NCBI GenBank assembly: GCA_947589055.1
Contig: CANPZL010000009.1
Location: 1-64,000 of the forward strand
DNA length: 64,000 nucleotides
Direction: 5' to 3'
Source of the DNA: an uncultured Lachnospiraceae bacterium
GTDB lineage: Bacteria > Bacillota > Clostridia > Lachnospirales > Lachnospiraceae
This document shows positions 32,699 through 40,551 of the stretch, piece after piece (within the stretch, counting starts at the first letter, position 1; the number at the start of each line of letters is the position of its first letter). The notes below the pieces were generated by a model. That model was not told the DNA's origin. It saw nothing but the letters and a program-made list of their open reading frames with translations, and searched no databases. The position numbers and the translations under genes were made by a program.

Positions 32699-34231
32699 CT
32701 ATCTGCCGTATAACTTGGCTGTTTCATACAATCGGGCGGCTAACTGCTCCGTCAGATCGTTAGCGGTAAAACGCCAGCTCCAGTTTCCGTCTGCCACGCC
32801 CGGAGTATTCAGTCTTGCCCAAGAGTCCAGACAAAGAACGTCCTGCATGGGAACGATCGCCATATTTGCCACGGAAGCAAAGCAGGAACGGATCAGGATC
32901 CAGCAGATGTCATTACCGTTGGTGCTGTAGTAACGACGGAGCTTATCTCTGGAGGCTTCGAATGCCTTCTGATACCAGCCAAGCGTGGTATCGTTGTCAT
33001 GGGTTCCGGTATAGCAGACACAGTTTCTTGTAAAGTTATGGGGAAGAAAATGGTTTTCCTCCGGATTTTCAAATGCAAATTGCAGGATTTTCATGCCGGG
33101 CAGGCTGAATTTATCCCGAAGCGCTACGACGGAATCGTCGATCTCACCAAGATCCTCGGCGATGATCGGCAGATTATAGCCGAGGGTTGCCTCCAGTGTT
33201 GTAAAGAAATTGACACCGGGAGCCGATTCCCATTTTCCGTTGACAGCAGTTTCATCGCCAAAAGGAACCGCCCAGTATTTGTCGAATCCCCGGAAATGAT
33301 CAATACGCAGAAAATCCGTCAGCGTCAGTTGATAGCGGATACGGTCGATCCACCACTGATAGCCGGTCTTGGTATGATTTTTCCAGTTATATAAAGGATT
33401 GCCCCATAGCTGTCCGGTAGAGCTGAAGTAATCCGGCGGTACGCCGGCAACCACGGTAGGATAGCCTTTGGAATCCAGCTTGAACAGACTTGGATTGCGC
33501 CATACGTCGACACTGTCCCATGCGACGAAAATGGGAATATCGCCTACGATTTTGATCCCCTTTTCATTTGCATAAGTCTTTAATGCAGACCAGTCGTGAT
33601 AAAACAGGAACTGAATGAACATATAATAGCCCATTTCTTCCTTGAGCTGTGCGATCCATTTTATGCGCTGCTTTGCAGTAGGCCGCTTTAGGGAATCCTC
33701 CCACTGATACCAGGGAGCGCCCTGATGATAATCTTTCCCTGCCATAAACAAGGCGTAATCCTCCAGCCAGAAGGTATCCCGGCAGAACGTTTCATAGTCT
33801 TCCATGAGGGAAGGATTTCCGGTAAAATCATCGGCTATCGCTTCATCACGAAAACGATCATAGGCAAGGTGCAAAAGAGAAGTCTTGAATTCGATCAAGG
33901 CACCATAATCAATCTTAACGGGATTCCATTGAGGCATTTCGTTAAAATCACTGTCATATAACAAATGTACCTGTTTTAAAAAGTCAAGGCTGATAATCAG
34001 GGGCTGACCGGCAAACGATGAAAAAGGCTGATAAGGGGAATCCCCGAATCCGGTATGTCCCAAAGGCAGAACCTGCCACAGATTTAATCCGGATTTTGCA
34101 AGAAAGTCAATAAACTGATAGGCACCGTTCCCCAGATCACCGATTCCGTATGGACTGGGAAAGGAGGTTGGATGTACTAGGATTCCGGCATATTTTTCAA
34201 TAGGTGCTTCTGCTCCGGTTATATTAGTCAT
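32699..34231 (-). CDS. malQ: 4-alpha-glucanotransferase (amylomaltase, GH77)
   Basis: The 510-residue protein begins YAGILVHPTSFPSPYGIGDLG and carries the GH77 motifs LPLGHTGFGDSPYQPFS, DIPIFVAWDSVDVW, LRIDHFRGFDKYWAVP (nucleophile Asp), AEDLGEI (acid/base Glu) and GTHDNDTT. It moves alpha-1,4-glucan segments in maltodextrin and glycogen use. It pairs functionally with the glycogen phosphorylase gene at 40552. It is first in a minus-strand operon with plsC. Confidence 0.95.
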   Translation of the reverse strand: MTNITGAEAPIEKYAGILVHPTSFPSPYGIGDLGNGAYQFIDFLAKSGLNLWQVLPLGHTGFGDSPYQPFSSFAGQPLIISLDFLKQVHLLYDSDFNEMPQWNPVKIDYGALIEFKTSLLHLAYDRFRDEAIADDFTGNPSLMEDYETFCRDTFWLEDYALFMAGKDYHQGAPWYQWEDSLKRPTAKQRIKWIAQLKEEMGYYMFIQFLFYHDWSALKTYANEKGIKIVGDIPIFVAWDSVDVWRNPSLFKLDSKGYPTVVAGVPPDYFSSTGQLWGNPLYNWKNHTKTGYQWWIDRIRYQLTLTDFLRIDHFRGFDKYWAVPFGDETAVNGKWESAPGVNFFTTLEATLGYNLPIIAEDLGEIDDSVVALRDKFSLPGMKILQFAFENPEENHFLPHNFTRNCVCYTGTHDNDTTLGWYQKAFEASRDKLRRYYSTNGNDICWILIRSCFASVANMAIVPMQDVLCLDSWARLNTPGVADGNWSWRFTANDLTEQLAARLYETAKLYGR

Positions 34232-34452
34232 AAGACGCTCCTCCTCGTTTGTTCATTCGTCATAACTGATATATTATACCTGTAAATCAATGAAAAAACA
34301 ATATGAAAACATCGCAAAATAGTCCGAAATCAAATATATGGAGCAAGATAATGGTAGAAAAGGTGAAAATTATGAAATTTTCATTGTTTTTTAAAAACGA
34401 ATATGCTAGTATAGGCGTGTAGGTATTCATATTAGTTAGGAGGATATGTATT

Positions 34453-34719
34453 ATGGATTCAAAAATGGCAAGAATATTTTGTTTTATTCCGATTGGACAG
34501 CTTATTTTCTGGTTAATTGCGTTGCTTGCTTACCAGGATAAAAGCGAGATCGGTTCCAGCTTGACACAGGGGCTGATTTTAATTTTGATCAACCTTGTCC
34601 CGATGGTGGGAACGCTGGTTTGTATCATCTTTGATATTATTGCGATCGTTAAGATTTCCCAGACAGGTGAAGATCCGGAATTACCAATTATCGGCGGCTT
34701 GAATTGGTTTTCAAAATAA
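34453..34719 (+). CDS. Small membrane protein, Tic20/DUF4870-like
   Basis: The 88-residue protein has two hydrophobic segments (about 8-26 and 38-66) with a short loop, ending GGLNWFSK. The spacing and the final PELPIIGG resemble the next gene's C-terminus (KELPIIGKFHLL), so the two are distant relatives. Function is unknown. The ribosome site AGGAGGAT lies before the ATG and a terminator follows. Confidence 0.68.
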   Translation: MDSKMARIFCFIPIGQLIFWLIALLAYQDKSEIGSSLTQGLILILINLVPMVGTLVCIIFDIIAIVKISQTGEDPELPIIGGLNWFSK

Positions 34720-34741
34720 GATTCTTGTAAAGGATACATAT

Positions 34742-34768
34742 AAGGCGGAGCAGATATTGCTTCGCCTT
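34742..34768 (+). terminator. Hairpin after the small membrane protein gene
   Basis: AAGGCGGAGCA (34742-34752) pairs with TGCTTCGCCTT (34758-34768), one G-U. The U-tract is weak. Confidence 0.6.
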
Positions 34769-34858
34769 TATCTGCTTGTTATGAGCATGCGTAAAAAGAC
34801 ATTATGATTACATATAATAGTTTGGAGTAAAATGTAAACAATAAAAGGGAGGATTTTT

Positions 34859-35248
34859 ATGAATGAATTTTTGAATACGAGAGAAATTCCGGTGGATCCG
34901 GCGGATGTGAATGCCAATAAGGCGGTAAGCATTTTAGCGTACATAGGAATTTTATTTCTGATTCCGTTATTTGCAGCTAAAGATTCCCCGTTTGCCAAGT
35001 TTCATGCCAATCAGGGACTGGTTGCATTTTTGGCTGGTCTTGCTTTGAATGCGGCTAACGGACTGATCTGTACGCTTCTGGGGGTTATGCAAGTTGGGTT
35101 TCTTGCTGCTTTGGTAGGACCGTTGATCGGTCTGGTAACGCTTGCGATCATGGTACTTGGGATTGTCAACGTAGCACAGGGAAAGGCTAAGGAATTGCCA
35201 ATCATCGGGAAATTCCATTTGCTGGACAGTGAAAATAATGAACAGTAG
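34859..35248 (+). CDS. DUF4870/Tic20-like membrane protein
   Basis: The 129-residue protein has a polar N-terminus and about four hydrophobic segments (VSILAYIGILFLIPLF; FHANQGLVAFLAG; LICTLLGVMQVGFLAALVGPLIGLV; AIMVLGIVNVAQGK). The Y-x-x-x-L-x-x-P-x-F...KFHANQGL pattern is that of DUF4870/Tic20-like proteins. Function is unknown. GGGAGG precedes the start. The next gene follows after 24 bases. Confidence 0.75.
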   Translation: MNEFLNTREIPVDPADVNANKAVSILAYIGILFLIPLFAAKDSPFAKFHANQGLVAFLAGLALNAANGLICTLLGVMQVGFLAALVGPLIGLVTLAIMVLGIVNVAQGKAKELPIIGKFHLLDSENNEQ

Positions 35249-35272
35249 GATACGGAAGGAGTTATAACCGGA

Positions 35273-35653
35273 ATGGATAAGAAAAAGCGACCAGTAAGAA
35301 TGACCGGCGGGTTAAATCCTGCGTATATGAGTCCGAAAGAACGTCTGCAACGGGCAGAGCGTCAGGCATTGCTTGCGTGTCTGGCTTCTGCCGCAGGGTT
35401 TCCGCTGTCCTTTATCGGTTTTGGCATGATTATGGGAGTGATCGGTCTTGTCATGGGAATCCGGACGAAACGACCGGACGGTACTCGTCTGCCGGGAGCG
35501 GTTGCGGCTATGGTGATAGGAATCCTGGACATCGTAATAGCGGTTCCGGGCTGGATCGTGATTTATGGGACCTATATCAATCCCGGCTCCGAATTCGTAC
35601 AGAATCTGGTAAATGCTTTGTTTGGGATTGAAAATCTGATCCGGCTATTTTAG
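35273..35653 (+). CDS. DUF4190-like small membrane protein
   Basis: The 126-residue protein has a basic N-terminus (about 1-35), two membrane segments (LLACLASAAGFPLSFIGFGMIMGVIGLVMG and GAVAAMVIGILDIVIAVPGWIVIYG) separated by a charged loop RTKRPDGTRLP, and a short hydrophobic tail. The layout matches DUF4190-like proteins. The role is unknown. It is likely co-transcribed with the preceding Tic20-like gene. Confidence 0.65.
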   Translation: MDKKKRPVRMTGGLNPAYMSPKERLQRAERQALLACLASAAGFPLSFIGFGMIMGVIGLVMGIRTKRPDGTRLPGAVAAMVIGILDIVIAVPGWIVIYGTYINPGSEFVQNLVNALFGIENLIRLF

Positions 35654-35716
35654 GGATACCGGAAGCGGGCGGACCTTCCGATGCATCGTGCAGACAGAGG
35701 AAATGAGAGGTATGGC

Positions 35717-36382
35717 ATGAAACGTGGAATTTTATTTGATTTGGACGGAACCTTATGGGATTCCGGCAGACAGGTGGCAGAGTCGTGGAATGAAGTGTTA
35801 ATGCAACAGCCGGACGTCAACCATCGGGTATTAACGACAGAGGATATTCACAGCGTTATGGGACTTCCAATGGACGAAATCGGCAGACGGTGTTTTGCAG
35901 GCTTGCCGGAGGAACGGGTCAAGGAACTGCTAAAGGCGTGTGAATTACACGAAAATGAATACATCCGTCAGCATGGAGGCTGTCTGTTTCATGGCTTAGA
36001 GCAGGTGCTGGAAGCGTTAAAAACGGATTATGTTCTGGCAATCGTTAGTAATTGTCAGGTAGGTTATATCGAGGCTTTTTTGGAATATCATCGGTTAGGC
36101 GGTTATTTTACGGATTATGAAAGCTTTGGAAGCACGGGACTGCAAAAGGGTGATAATATCCGTCTGGTCTGCCGGCGGAACCGGCTGGATCAGGCCTTGT
36201 ATGTAGGAGATATACAGGCGGACTATGATTCTGCCTGCAAGGCGGGTATCCCGTTTATTCTTGCAGGATATGGATTCGGTCAGGTGGCGGCAAAAGTACC
36301 GGTCATTCAAAGTCTGGAAGAGCTGCCGGCAGCAGCGGCAGAGGTTTTTCGGACATATGAAAGTGCAACGGGAGAGGAATAA
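35717..36382 (+). CDS. HAD-superfamily phosphatase (phosphoglycolate phosphatase-like)
   Basis: The 221-residue enzyme has HAD motif I FDLDGTLWDSG, a helical cap, motif II (IVSNCQ), motif III Lys in LQKGDNI and motif IV YVGDIQADYDSA. It should remove phosphate from a small metabolite in the cytoplasm. I chose ATG 35717 with GAGAGG at 6 nt over the upstream ATG 35681, whose first 12 residues do not match the family. The thioesterase gene begins one base after the stop. Confidence 0.88.
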   Translation: MKRGILFDLDGTLWDSGRQVAESWNEVLMQQPDVNHRVLTTEDIHSVMGLPMDEIGRRCFAGLPEERVKELLKACELHENEYIRQHGGCLFHGLEQVLEALKTDYVLAIVSNCQVGYIEAFLEYHRLGGYFTDYESFGSTGLQKGDNIRLVCRRNRLDQALYVGDIQADYDSACKAGIPFILAGYGFGQVAAKVPVIQSLEELPAAAAEVFRTYESATGEE

Positions 36383-36383
36383 A

Positions 36384-36821
36384 ATGATTTATGAGCATGA
36401 AGCACAATATTATGAAACGGATCAGATGGGGATTATCCATCATTCCAATTATCTTCGTTGGTTTGAATCCGCCAGAATACAGTTTTTAAAGGAAATCGGC
36501 ATTGATTATGCCAAGTGTGAGGAAATGGGCTTTATCAGTCCGGTTATGGAAGTAAGCTGCACCTACAAATCTATGGTGCATTTTGGGGATACGGTACGGA
36601 TCGATACCCGGTTTGAAGAATATACCGGAGCGAAATTTTATGTAACCTACGAAGTACGGGACAAAGCAACCGGAGAGCTTCGCACAACGGGAAGAAGCAA
36701 ACATTGCTTTACAGATAAGGAAGGGAAACCGATTTCCCTGAAACGGGCGTATCCAAAGCTGCATGAGAAATTCCTGCAAGCGGTAGAGGATAATAAAAAA
36801 CAGGATTCGGTTACCACATAA
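36384..36821 (+). CDS. Acyl-CoA thioesterase, YbgC/FadM-like hot-dog fold
   Basis: The 145-residue protein starts YEHEAQYYETDQMGIIHHSNYLRWFESAR, the 4-hydroxybenzoyl-CoA thioesterase-type motif with the catalytic Asp (TDQMG). VSCTYKSMVHFGDTVRI and FYVTYEVRDKATGEL follow. It hydrolyses acyl thioesters. ATG 36384 with GGAGAGG ahead fits the family start; the open frame extends 53 codons further upstream but only through the HAD gene. Confidence 0.9.
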   Translation: MIYEHEAQYYETDQMGIIHHSNYLRWFESARIQFLKEIGIDYAKCEEMGFISPVMEVSCTYKSMVHFGDTVRIDTRFEEYTGAKFYVTYEVRDKATGELRTTGRSKHCFTDKEGKPISLKRAYPKLHEKFLQAVEDNKKQDSVTT

Positions 36822-36914
36822 AATCACAAACTGCTTCTTGACAATTTTTTTTCTCTATTGTAAGGTGTAACTGATTCCGTTTATAATAAGGAATACTAAA
36901 ATGAAAAAGAACCA

Positions 36915-37226
36915 TAAAAGGCATAGAAGGAGACAGTAGCACCTTTCAAAACGTTGCAGCGAATCGGGGACGGTGAAAGCCCGGTACAAGTATGGATCGT
37001 GTGAAGATCACTCCGGAGCCGCAGACCGAAGTACAGAAAAGAACGGACCGTTTCCATAGGAAAAGGCTGTATGGTAGGCTCTGACGCAGTTCCAGCGTTA
37101 AGGGAAACCGTGTAAAGGAATGCTGTTTTATAGTAAGCAGCAGGAAGTCAGTGAACAGTTTGCACGTATGAAATTAGGTGGTATAGCGAACACAGGAACC
37201 TTCGTCCTAATGGATGCAGGTTCCTT
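36915..37226 (+). ncRNA. T-box riboswitch, isoleucine specifier (ATC)
   Basis: A 300-base leader before ileS has the stem I and specifier pattern GAAG-ATC-ACTCCGGAG near 37005-37020. The antiterminator box AGGTGGTATAGCGAAC lies at about 37176-37191, and a terminator is formed by AGGAACC (37194-37200) with GGTTCCT (37219-37225) and TTTT after. The specifier ATC reads Ile. The box departs a little from the usual GGTGGNACCGCG. Uncharged tRNA-Ile should favour read-through into ileS. Confidence 0.9.
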
Positions 37227-37260
37227 TTGATTTTGAAGAAGAGAGGAAAGGAAGACAAGC

Positions 37261-40200
37261 ATGTACGAAAAAGTAACTACGAACCTTAACTTTGTCGAAC
37301 GGGAAGCAAAGGTGGAACAATTTTGGAAGGATAACAAAATCTTTGAGAAGAGTATAGAAGAAAAGGAGGGCTGTCCGGTCTATACTTTTTATGACGGACC
37401 GCCTACAGCGAATGGAAAGCCGCATATTGGACATGTATTGACACGGGTTATCAAGGATATGATTCCCCGGTATCAGACTATGAAGGGGCATAAGATCATC
37501 CGGAAGGCAGGCTGGGACACACATGGGCTTCCGGTTGAATTAGAGGTTGAAAAACTGTTGGGGATCGACGGAAAGGAACAGATCGAGGAATACGGACTGG
37601 AACCGTTTATCGAGAAATGCAAGGAAAGCGTATGGAAATATAAGGGAATGTGGGAAGAATTCTCTGGAAAGGTCGGTTTCTGGGCCGATATGGAGAATCC
37701 CTATGTGACTTATCATAATGATTTCATCGAATCCGAATGGTGGGCATTAAAGAAGATCTGGGAAAAGGGTCTGCTGTATAAGGGTTTTAAGATTGTGCCC
37801 TATTGTCCACGCTGCGGCACGCCGCTTTCCTCTCACGAGGTAGCTCAGGGCTACCGGGCCGTTAAGGAACGTTCTGCCGTCGTGCGGTTCCGGGTAGTCG
37901 GGGAAGACGCTTATTTTCTGGCATGGACGACGACGCCCTGGACTCTGCCTAGTAATGTTGCACTTTGTGTAAATCCGGTGGAACGGTATTGTAAGGTGAA
38001 GGCGGCGGACGGGAATGTCTATTATATGGCGGAAGCGTTACTGGATACCGTGTTAGGCAGACTGGCAACAGAGGAGGCTCCTGCCTATGAAGTGCTGGAA
38101 ACCTATGTGGGAACGGATTTGGAATATAAGGAATATGAACCCTTATTTGCAGCGGCGGCTGAACTTACGGCAAAGCAGGGAAAGAAAGGACATTATGTAA
38201 CCTGCGATTCCTATGTAACCATGAGTGACGGTACGGGTATCGTTCATATTGCGCCTGCCTTTGGTGAAGATGATGCAAAGGTAGGACGGAAATATGACCT
38301 TCCTTTTGTACAGCTGGTAAACGGGAAAGGTGAAATGACAGAAGAAACTCCCTATGCAGGAATGTTTGTAAAGAAAGCGGATCCGGTGATCCTGACAGAT
38401 TTGGATAAGCAGGGGCTGCTATTTGATGCACCGAAGTTTGAACATGATTATCCGTTCTGCTGGCGATGTGATACACCGCTGATCTATTATGCAAGGGAGT
38501 CTTGGTTCATTAAGATGACCGAAGTGCGGGAAGATTTAATAAAGAATAATAATAAAGTAAATTGGATTCCGGAAAGCATCGGAAAGGGACGCTTTGGCGA
38601 TTGGCTTGCCAATGTGCAGGACTGGGGCGTAAGCCGGAACCGTTACTGGGGTACTCCGTTAAATATCTGGGAGTGCGAGTGCGGGCATCGTCATGCTATT
38701 GGTTCGATTGCGGAGCTGAAGGAGTTATCGAAGAACTGTCCGGAGGAGATCGAGCTGCATCGCCCCTTTATCGATGCGGTAACGATTACCTGTGAGAAAT
38801 GCGGAAAGGACATGCATCGGGTGCCGGAGGTGATCGACTGCTGGTTTGATTCCGGAGCCATGCCTTTTGCACAGTGGCATTATCCGTTTGAAAATGAAGC
38901 GATTTTCCGGGAGAATTTTCCGGCGGACTTTATCAGTGAAGCGGTAGACCAGACCAGAGGCTGGTTTTATTCCCTTATGGCAATTTCCACTCTGCTCTTT
39001 GATGAAGCGCCCTATAAAAATGTAATCGTGCTTGGTCATGTGCAGGATAAAGACGGACAGAAGATGAGCAAGTCAAAGGGAAACGCCGTAGATCCGATGG
39101 AGGCGCTGCATAAATTCGGTGCAGATGCGATCCGCTGGTATTTTTACAGTAATTCCGCACCCTGGCTGCCAAATCGGTTCCATGAAGACGCTGTTATAGA
39201 AGGACAACGGAAATTTATGGGTACACTATGGAATACCTATGCATTCTATGTCCTGTATGCGGAGATCGATCAATTTAATCCCTATGAATACCGTCTGGAA
39301 TACGACAAGCTTGCGATCATGGATAAATGGCTGCTATCCAGACTGAATACGGTTATTAAAGAGGTGGATGCGAATCTGGGGGCGTATAAGATTCCGGAAA
39401 CGACTAGGGCGCTGGCGGAGTTTGTAGATGATATGAGCAACTGGTATGTCAGACGCTGCCGGGATCGGTTTTGGGCAAAGGGAATGGAGCAGGATAAGAT
39501 CAATGCGTACATGACCCTGTATACCGCATTGGTTACGGTGTGCAAGCTGTCGGCGCCTATGATTCCGTTTCTGACGGAGGATATATACCAAAACTTGGTT
39601 TGCGGATTGGATACCGACGCACCGGAAAGCATTCATCTGTGTGATTTTCCAAAGGCGGAGGACGCATATATCGATGCAAAGCTGGAGGCGTACATGGAAG
39701 AAGTGCTTCATGTAGTCGTACTGGGACGGGCAGCCCGGAACCTTGCAAATATTAAGAACCGTCAGCCTATTGCCCGTATGTTTATAAAAGCAGCAAAGGA
39801 CCTGCCGGAATTTTATATTCAGATCGTAGAGGAAGAATTAAATGTCAAAAAGGCGGAGGTACGGGAGGATGTTTCTGCATTTACTTCCTATAGCTTTAAA
39901 CCGCAGCTTCGCACCGTAGGGCCTAAGTATGGAAAACAACTGGGCGGCATAAAGAAACATCTATCCGAGGTAGATGGCAATCAGGCGATGGAAGAGTTAA
40001 AGGAAAAAGGAGCGCTTACCTTCTCGGTAGATGATGTAACGGTTTCTCTGGCAGAAGAAGATTTATTGATCGAGGTGGCACAGATGGAGGGTTATGTTTC
40101 CCAGCAGGATACCAAAGTAACCGTGGTGCTGGATACGAATCTGACGCCGGAGCTGATCGAGGAAGGCTTTGTCCGGGAAGTGGTGTCCAAGCTCCAGACT

Positions 40201-40413
40201 ATGCGGAAGGAAGCGGATTTTCAAGTGACGGATAAGATTATCGTCTATGTATCCGGCAATCAGAAGCTTGCGGATTTGATTACTGCAAATGCGGACACGA
40301 TCAAGGCGGATACTCTGGCTGATAAGATTCTTCTGAATGAAACCGGGGGCTACGGAAAGGAATGGAATATCAATGGTGAAACAGTGACGTTAGGTGTGGA
40401 ACGTCTAAGCTAG
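37261..40413 (+). CDS. ileS: Isoleucyl-tRNA synthetase, type 2
   Basis: The 1050-residue class I synthetase has HIGH at residues 55-58 and KMSKS at 601-605, a CP1 editing domain between them, and an anticodon-binding tail. Segments such as GWDTHGLPVELEVEKLLG and NPYVTYHNDFIESEWWALK are those of the type 2 (eukaryote-like) group, which usually tolerates mupirocin better than type 1. It charges tRNA-Ile in the cytoplasm. Expression is controlled by the Ile T-box upstream. It is a single-gene unit. Confidence 0.96.
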   Translation: MYEKVTTNLNFVEREAKVEQFWKDNKIFEKSIEEKEGCPVYTFYDGPPTANGKPHIGHVLTRVIKDMIPRYQTMKGHKIIRKAGWDTHGLPVELEVEKLLGIDGKEQIEEYGLEPFIEKCKESVWKYKGMWEEFSGKVGFWADMENPYVTYHNDFIESEWWALKKIWEKGLLYKGFKIVPYCPRCGTPLSSHEVAQGYRAVKERSAVVRFRVVGEDAYFLAWTTTPWTLPSNVALCVNPVERYCKVKAADGNVYYMAEALLDTVLGRLATEEAPAYEVLETYVGTDLEYKEYEPLFAAAAELTAKQGKKGHYVTCDSYVTMSDGTGIVHIAPAFGEDDAKVGRKYDLPFVQLVNGKGEMTEETPYAGMFVKKADPVILTDLDKQGLLFDAPKFEHDYPFCWRCDTPLIYYARESWFIKMTEVREDLIKNNNKVNWIPESIGKGRFGDWLANVQDWGVSRNRYWGTPLNIWECECGHRHAIGSIAELKELSKNCPEEIELHRPFIDAVTITCEKCGKDMHRVPEVIDCWFDSGAMPFAQWHYPFENEAIFRENFPADFISEAVDQTRGWFYSLMAISTLLFDEAPYKNVIVLGHVQDKDGQKMSKSKGNAVDPMEALHKFGADAIRWYFYSNSAPWLPNRFHEDAVIEGQRKFMGTLWNTYAFYVLYAEIDQFNPYEYRLEYDKLAIMDKWLLSRLNTVIKEVDANLGAYKIPETTRALAEFVDDMSNWYVRRCRDRFWAKGMEQDKINAYMTLYTALVTVCKLSAPMIPFLTEDIYQNLVCGLDTDAPESIHLCDFPKAEDAYIDAKLEAYMEEVLHVVVLGRAARNLANIKNRQPIARMFIKAAKDLPEFYIQIVEEELNVKKAEVREDVSAFTSYSFKPQLRTVGPKYGKQLGGIKKHLSEVDGNQAMEELKEKGALTFSVDDVTVSLAEEDLLIEVAQMEGYVSQQDTKVTVVLDTNLTPELIEEGFVREVVSKLQTMRKEADFQVTDKIIVYVSGNQKLADLITANADTIKADTLADKILLNETGGYGKEWNINGETVTLGVERLS

Positions 40414-40551
40414 GAAGAACGAATGGAAAGGATTCTTTCTGTAAGAATCGTGGATTGGGTATTGTAGTGTCCATTTTTTTCTGATAAAATAATAACGTGT
40501 TTTTTGATATAATGTAAGAATAGGAATGTGCTAAGGAGGCAGATTAGGGGA

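Noticed and set aside
36225-36383. N-terminal extension of the thioesterase
   Set aside because: These codons lie within the HAD phosphatase gene and do not match the family; ATG 36384 has a proper ribosome site.
36838-36897. Promoter of the ileS T-box
   Set aside because: TTGACA (36838) and TATAAT (36892) are both seen but 48 bases apart, so neither makes a proper pair; I left the promoter unassigned.
40432-40450. Terminator after ileS
   Set aside because: GATTCTT/AAGAATC forms a small hairpin, but no T run follows.
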